Source: Apium graveolens (Eukaryota > Streptophyta > Magnoliopsida > Apiales > Apiaceae). Taken from it: a DNA stretch of 64,000 bases. The DNA is taken from the NCBI RefSeq assembly GCF_009905375.1, contig NC_133647.1, positions 136,457,263-136,521,262 on the forward strand, given 5' to 3'. Below the pieces are notes generated by a model. That model did no database searches. It saw only the letters and a program-made list of their open reading frames with translations, and was not told the DNA's origin. The translations under genes were made by a program, and so were the position numbers. Of this stretch, positions 58,364 to 64,000 are shown piece after piece (position 1 is the stretch's first letter; each line of letters begins with the position of its first letter).

Positions 58364-59803
58364 TTTATATTATGATACATCAGACTTTATGATCAGTATT
58401 TACAGATATTACTATCTTTGTATATTCTGTGCTTAAATTGAAAATTACTTAAGTGCTGATTGTTGTCTGATGTGAATTTCTAAACTCTGATAGTGATATA
58501 AATGTTTCTGTGACTATTCTATCCAATAAGGATAATTGTGCTAGATGCTGACCTAGTAGTCTTTAATATACTAAAGATCCCATGTTTCAAGTAATTGTTT
58601 ATGTGGAAATCTTTTAACACAAGCAAATTCTGATATTGAGCTTAGTTAAGTTTACTTTTTGTATCTTATTACTAAGTTAAAAACTAGAATAGTGCTTCTT
58701 ATCTGTTAAGTTCTGATGTTAGTAAATCAAATGGATGTACTAAGTGCTGATAAGCCTCACTTATCAAAAGAAAAAGTAAAGAAAAGAAATAAAAATCAGG
58801 TACTCCTTTGAGATCTAGAGTAAAAATGTGGAAGGGAAGACCCAAGTGCATTCCTGGTATTAAGTAATATGAATTAGAAAAGCAAAACAAAATTTTCTTG
58901 GTAAGTTTTCACACTCTATGATTTCTGGAGAAATACTCTGATAGCAGCATAAATTCCGATAAGTAGTCGTGACTCACTTACACTGAGAAGCCACTGTAAA
59001 ATAGATTTTCAAAAGATGCATAGAATGAGCACAAAACAGTTGAGGTGGACTCATGCATGAACTCATTCTAAAGTAGACTTCAGAATAATGACAGATTTTG
59101 AGTAAAGTTCTTAGTTATGCCTTATTTCTAAGATGTACCAAAGTGAATCAGACTTTACTCTTTGTCTGATATTTAGCTTAATGCACACACCTACACTCCA
59201 TATGAATGATGAAAATTACCGTGGTGATAAATGTTATTTTAGATGAACAGTTTATGTGTCAGATTGCATAAATTCTGATGAAAAGTTCTTATGGAAGTTC
59301 TGATGATTAAATTCTAATGAAACCATATCAGTATTTGTATGAAGAATTACAGGAATACACATTCACTTTTCGAGTTAAGGAGCCATATTTTGATGACTTT
59401 TAAATCCTGATAATAATCAAGTTATGATGCTGATGTGGCAGTATTTATTTCCTTGGTTTTTTTTGGTCATTACTTGAGCGATAATATTTTTACAGAATAT
59501 TGGTTAATGTGAGATAAAACAGTCATAATCATTATGGGTTAGTGGTTAGCCTATATATCTTGAAAAACTGTATGCGCACAGTAATTATTATTATATCTCG
59601 TGCCCATTAACTCTGGCTTTAGATCTTTTACTGACTGTTATTATTACACATCAGTCTAGGGAGTCGAAGGGTCATTATTTTTACTTGTAATGTTTAACCA
59701 GTCCTCGTGTCCCTTGGTATTCAATTGGCTATTTAAACCAACCATTCATTCCAGCCAAAACATCTTTCATTTTCTCACAAACTCACTCTCCTTTAACATC
59801 AAA
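58364..59803 (+). other. Non-coding spacer of element I
   Basis: 1.4 kb without an accepted ORF. It is studded with TTCTGAT/AGTGCTGAT variants (for example near 58447, 58628, 58708, 58743, 59278, 59296), the element's dispersed motif. A long spacer here is typical of the SIRE lineage. Confidence 0.7.
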
Positions 59804-62800
59804 AATGGTCCGTTTCAACATGTTCCTAAACTATGAAACCTTTAACATCGAGTTGAGTTGTGATGAATGGCAACAGGAATAGCATGTCACCGCCATTCCT
59901 GACGAGCTTTGGAACTCAGTTCCATAAAAGGTTCACACAGAATTCTTGTTCTTATCAATGGAGTATTACCTCCATCTTGATAGGTTGGAAGAGGAAAGGA
60001 GAGAACCTCTCTGTCAGCAAGAACGGATCATCCGTCTTGCAGTGCTCTTCGTCAACAGCAAAAGAAGTAGTCGTTAGGTCTTCTTAGACTAGGACTAAGG
60101 CTGTTGATGTTAGGAATCGTAGAATAGGACTATCTTGTAATTTTTGCATGTAATTACTAAATTTCATCAAATGTAATCATCTGATATATCAATGAAATGT
60201 TCTTTAATTGCAAGATTTGTTCCTTGTTTCGCAAATTATGTGACTGTGCATGTTTAATTGCAATTTATTAATCTTTACTTCATCGACTTTTAATTTTATT
60301 TTGTGATGGATGTTTTTATTAAATTCTGTTGATTTGAGGAAACAACTGAGGAACAGTTAACTAGGAGTTCTAGGCCCCTCAAAAGGCTTAGAAAGTTTAA
60401 TTCTGATGATAAAGCTCCTACAGTGTCTCCACCATTGAAGAAATTAAAGAAACAAAGAGCTCACAGGGACATAGTTTAGTCAGATTGAGATGTAGTGGAA
60501 GCATCTAAGGAAGGGGATCTGGAATCTCTGATCTCAGCAGAACCAATGGTTATTGAATCACTTCCTTCTGCACAACATGAAACTACTCAAGACAAAATTC
60601 CTACACCTCCTATGTCATATATAGTTTATCCAGTACATACTGAAGAACCAGGTACAAGTGCTGAAATTGATATTCATAACTTGATTGTGCTTGAGGTTTT
60701 GTACATGGAGGCTCCACCAATTCAACCCACTCCACCAACAACATCAATTTTGGATGTTGATCAGAACCTGGATGCAGATCAGAATTTAGAGGATGATGTT
60801 GAAGCCTCTATAGCCTCACATACTGCTATTTTATCAGAGAATGATGATACTGCAGGATCTACAAGTTCTGATGCTGCAAATAAAAAAACTACTGGTGAAG
60901 CTGCTGCTAATTTAGATGTTGATGCAGCTGGTCCATCAGGACATGCACCTCAACAAATAGTTAATAAAGCTGATTTAGTTAAGAAGTTTGTTACAGGGGA
61001 AGCACCAGTACCTTAGAGTGAAACTCATAGAGGAAAGGAGTGGACTAAGGAATGGAACATAGTTAGTTTTATTCCTTCTGAAAAGATTCCTGCTGAGAAT
61101 CTGGAAAAAGCTGATTAAATGTTGTTAAATGATGATTTTAAGGCACAACTGAGAGTTACTGCATTGAGTACCAGGCACCTTCAGGGTCAACACTCAACAA
61201 CTCATGCCAAGGTGAACAAAATTCAAGAAACCTTGATCCAGTAAGATATAAATGTGAAACTTGAAAGGAACAGATTTTTCAAGCCAGCCTTTGACAGAAT
61301 TGCCTACATTGAGAAAACTCAGGAGAAGCAACAAACTCAAATTGAAGAAATTCTGAAGAATCAAGCTTCTCACTAAAATCAACTCAATGAGATCCAATCC
61401 TTAGTGGAATTGCTTGTCCCTCTTGTTTTACCTGCTGATGCCAAAAAGGGGGAGAAAGTGATTAAGTCCAAATGCAAATCTATTCAGACATTGAAAGGAA
61501 AGGATGATGGAAATGATGACCAGTGAAACTCTGATAAGGGTAGAGGTCAAGGTCAAGGCAAATGATTTTCATCAAGTAAAGCTAGAATTACAAGTCAAGG
61601 AACAAGTTCTGATACTGGGAGAAGAATAAGTTCTGATACTGGTAAAATTAGGATAAGTTCTGGTGAACATCTGGAACTTGATGAAGAAATTTCAAAGCAG
61701 TTATTTCTTAAAGAAAATCCAGGAATGGACTTTGAGAGTCTAAAGAAAGAAGAAGCTAGACTCAAAGCAGAAGGTGTCAAGATAAAATCTAAAGCTTCTG
61801 TTGTTGACAAGAAATTTCCAAAGCCTAAGGGTATTGTGATAAAGGAAAGAACAAGTTCTGAGGCAACCAAAGCCAAATCACAAGTGGAAATTGATCCAAG
61901 GTCCAAGGGCAAAGAAAAAGTTGATGAACCTATAAAGGTTTATATGCCAGTCATGGATGAAGAAATAATTGATGAAGAAGAGGATGCTAATCTTACTCTG
62001 ATGCAAAAGAAGATTTTTCAAAAAACCTCTGACATGGCTCATGTTGTTCAGAGTCAAGATGTAGTAAGTTCTGATATGACAGTAAAGCAAGCAACCTCTG
62101 ACATAGCTCAAGTTGGCTTGATATCAGAAGATAAGGAAAAGGAAACCTCTGACATTGCTCATGTTAAACCTTCAAAGATTCTCCTACCAGGATTCACCAA
62201 AGCTAAACAGGCTCAACCTTTGAAGACTACAACAAGTGGTTTTGAAGCAAGAGTTGTTACAGGAAAGGAAGAAAGAGATAAATCTGGATTGGGTAGTTCT
62301 GATGAAAGAAGAGTACATAACACTACCAATGATCCAACTTCCTTAAGTGAACCAGGTGTTGGAGCAACTCCTGAAATATTGAATCGACTTGAATTTGTAC
62401 AAATGGTTTATCATACCTTTTTGAAAGAACATATCTTGTTATATTTTATGATAGATGGAAGGGTATACCAGATTAGGTAGAATGTTATACCACTGAAGTA
62501 TTTTAAGGAACTGGAACATGTTCTATTCCTACTTCAAGTGAAAGACAGATTAACAGATAGTGTTGCAGGGTATTTAAAGTCTCAAATTCAAAGACAAAAG
62601 AAGCTTTATTCTGTAAAGTCTGACAACACATACTGTCCCAAGTACAAAGATCATAAAGGTGATATTGTCGATATGAAGCCTAACTCTGCTAAGATTATAA
62701 TTACTTTTCTGGATTATAAGGCTGTGGAATTCAATCTAGAGTCTGACAAAGCATATCTGATCAAACTAGATCAGGAGATAAGAAAAGATAAGATAAATGA

Positions 62801-62951
62801 TCTCAGAGCAGCTATTTTTCAAACTGGTGAACATACAACTGAATTGATAAATGCTAAAAGGAGGATGGTTAATGAACTTGAATATGCTGAGAGATGTTTG
62901 TTGAAGAACTATCTCAGAACAACTCATGATATCAAAGAGATCACAAATTGA
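59804..62951 (+). pseudogene. Element I second ORF (envelope-like position, function unknown)
   Basis: Starts at 59804 (MVRFNMFLNYETFNIELSCD), then a stop after 27 codons and a frame change. Open blocks follow at 60495-61016 (Pro/Ser/Asp-rich, IHNLIVLEV), 61725-62480 (Lys/Glu-rich with SSD repeats and a thrice-repeated TSDMAHV or TSDIAHV/AQV peptide at 62028-62175) and 62538-62951 (basic, SGDN-type, ending TTHDIKEITN). No signal peptide, membrane helix or enzyme motif is visible, so the term envelope-like rests only on position. A block after 61100 has coiled-coil character (KANKIQETLIQ-like). Equivalent scraps in element E are at 18131-18526 and 11265-12276. Confidence 0.6.
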
Positions 62952-63140
62952 AGCCAAGTCAAAGATCTAAAACTGCTTAAATTCTGAATTGTATACAGAC
63001 TGAAGCTGTTATCAGAAGTTAAAGATGGTAAAACTGAAAGGACTGTAAGTTATAGTTATCTAGTCAAATTCTCATGCATTTGTACTTAATTTTTTGACAT
63101 CATCAAATATCTGTTGAACTTGTATATTATGCCAATTTAC

Positions 63141-63154
63141 AAGTTGGGTGAGAT
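63141..63154 (+). other. Polypurine-tract region of element I
   Basis: AAGTTGGGTGAGAT lies directly before the 3' LTR. It is purine-rich and in the place of the plus-strand primer; AAGTNGGAGAT is common in this lineage. Confidence 0.6.
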
Positions 63155-63774
63155 TGTTAGATATATTTGATAATGTCATGTGTAATATGATTTGTGTTTA
63201 GTTTTCGGATCTTACTTAACAGAACAAATCAGTACTTAACTGGAAATTAACACTTATACTGAAGACAGAACTGAAGATATCAGAACTTAAGTTATCAGAA
63301 CTTAAGTTATGAGAAGATATTTATCAGGAGATAATATCAGGACTTAAGATGACTTTCAGATAAGGCAGGCGGCTGATTGAAAGGAAAGAAGATCGAGACT
63401 ACGACAGAAAGAATTATGCATGAAGAAAGAATTCTATGAAGAATAGAATACTTGGAAGAAAAGATAACTAGTTAATATATTTTAAGAAGTAGAATTATAT
63501 TCCATATCAATTAGAATTTATCTTGTAACTGTGTAATATATAAACACAGGCATAGGGTTTATAGTATAAGTGTTATCATTATCGAAGTTATTATTCTTTG
63601 TAACCCTAGCAGCTCTCGTGATAATTTGTTCATCACTGAGAGAGGACAGTTCCATATTATTACAGAGTTTATTGTGTTGAATAAAATCAGTTTTCCAGTT
63701 ACTTGAGTCCTTATATTCAATTTGATTTTAGTAAACACTGTATTCAAACCCCTTCTACAGTGTGTGACCTAACA
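63155..63774 (+). repeat. 3' LTR of element I
   Basis: 620 bp, TGTTAGATATATTTGATAAT to GTGACCTAACA. TATATAAA at 63537-63544 is the likely promoter TATA box. It contains a 15-base duplication (TTATCAGAACTTAAG) absent from the 5' LTR. Confidence 0.95.
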
Positions 63775-63779
63775 ATGAT

Positions 63780-64000
63780 CACTCACGAGATCCTGATAAA
63801 CTTGAGGCATTCACATATCCGATAGAGCTTTTGGGAGCATATATTGGTTATCATTTTGATGAGGTTCGTCTTTTAGCACGTGATGTAGTTGAAGAAGACT
63901 CTTCGTTACCATCAGATCCTCCCATTACTAGGGAGACTCGACATGCTATTATTCGGGTCATTGTTGAGGTACTAAAAATATATATATATAAAGGATGGAC
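63780..64000 (+). pseudogene. TNP2 transposase of CACTA H, continuation
   Basis: Directly after the second ATGAT target copy the TNP2 reading resumes. With element I and one target copy removed, the frame from 51313-51666 (ending NVVDD) continues without a stop through HSRDPDKLEAFTYP, LLGAYIGYHFDEV and TRETRHAIIRVIVEVL near the window end. The insertion therefore fell in a block of TNP2 that was still open. Confidence 0.8.

Larger units (their letters stand above)
51667..63774 (+). mobile_element. SIRE/Maximus-like copia element I, complete but decayed
   Basis: 12.1 kb with LTRs at both ends and a perfect 5-bp target duplication ATGAT (51662-51666 and 63775-63779). Order: 5' LTR (split by a solo LTR), primer site, gag, protease, integrase, RT, RNase H, long spacer, extra ORF, 3' LTR. 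Long LTRs, a long 3' region and an extra ORF after pol are the hallmarks of the SIRE/Maximus lineage. By eye, the two LTRs differ at roughly 5 percent of compared bases plus one 15-base duplication, so it is older than the tandem duplication at 23-32 kb. Confidence 0.95.
48563..64000 (+). mobile_element. CACTA (En/Spm) element H, left terminus to window end
   Basis: CACTACAAGAAATATGCC at 48563 is a standard CACTA terminus, preceded by GGT as likely 3-bp target copy. Subterminal repeats, a transposase-associated domain and TNP2 coding follow in the expected order. Element I (51667-63774) is nested inside, so about 3.3 kb of H itself is in view. Its right end is beyond the window. Confidence 0.9.

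Noticed and set aside
59804..62951. Calling the second ORF of element I a viral envelope gene
   Set aside because: No signal peptide, membrane segment or fusion-type features are visible; only its position after pol suggests it.

Overview
This window reads as nuclear DNA of a flowering plant. It is AT-rich and dominated by plant transposable elements: Ty1/copia retrotransposons primed by initiator methionine tRNA, CACTA (En/Spm) DNA transposons, a tRNA-derived SINE and a LINE fragment. The few host-gene pieces (CAND1-like, chloroplast-type Cu/Zn superoxide dismutase, an EF-hand reticulocalbin-like protein) keep plant-type exons and introns but are all partial or broken. I see no intact host gene, no rRNA or tRNA gene, and no bacterial or organellar segment. 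The species cannot be fixed from the sequence; a eudicot with a large, repeat-rich genome fits.

Left part (1-18.1 kb): the 5' half of a minus-strand copia element (A, 1-2030); a CAND1-like gene fragment (2494-4814) cut by the LTR of copia remnant B (4815-6010); copy 1 of an unclassified 2.2-kb repeat R that holds a LINE reverse-transcriptase scrap (6308-8477); decayed plus-strand copia C (8848-11255); then minus-strand scraps packed end to end: the second ORF of a SIRE-like element (11265-12276), a deleted CACTA TNP2 transposase (12281-13330), and copia D with long leader and LTR (13330-about 18.1 kb).

Centre (18.1-37.2 kb): SIRE/Maximus-like copia element E on the minus strand (ORF2 start, RNase H, RT, integrase, protease, gag, 5' LTR). 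A 4.5-kb segment holding its gag region, its 5' LTR and 2.2 kb of flank is tandemly duplicated (23087-27613 and 27610-32541) at a 4-bp microhomology. The right copy runs into CACTA element F (32032-37164), which has both termini, a 3-bp target duplication and fragments of two unrelated host genes.

Right part (37.2-64 kb): AT-rich repeat background; a SINE tail; copy 2 of repeat R with a SINE inserted in it; one terminus of CACTA element G; then CACTA element H starting at 48563 and running off the window. H's TNP2 transposase is split by a complete but decayed SIRE-like element I (51667-63774, 5-bp target duplication ATGAT), whose 5' LTR is itself split by a solo LTR (51993-52586, target duplication AGAAT).

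The window therefore records layered insertions whose relative order can be read. Two patterns are not explained by ordinary annotation. Each SIRE-like family carries its own short motif scattered through LTR, coding and non-coding parts (CGACGGAT-type in E, AAGTTCTGATA-type in I). Repeat R is a conserved two-copy unit of unknown class.
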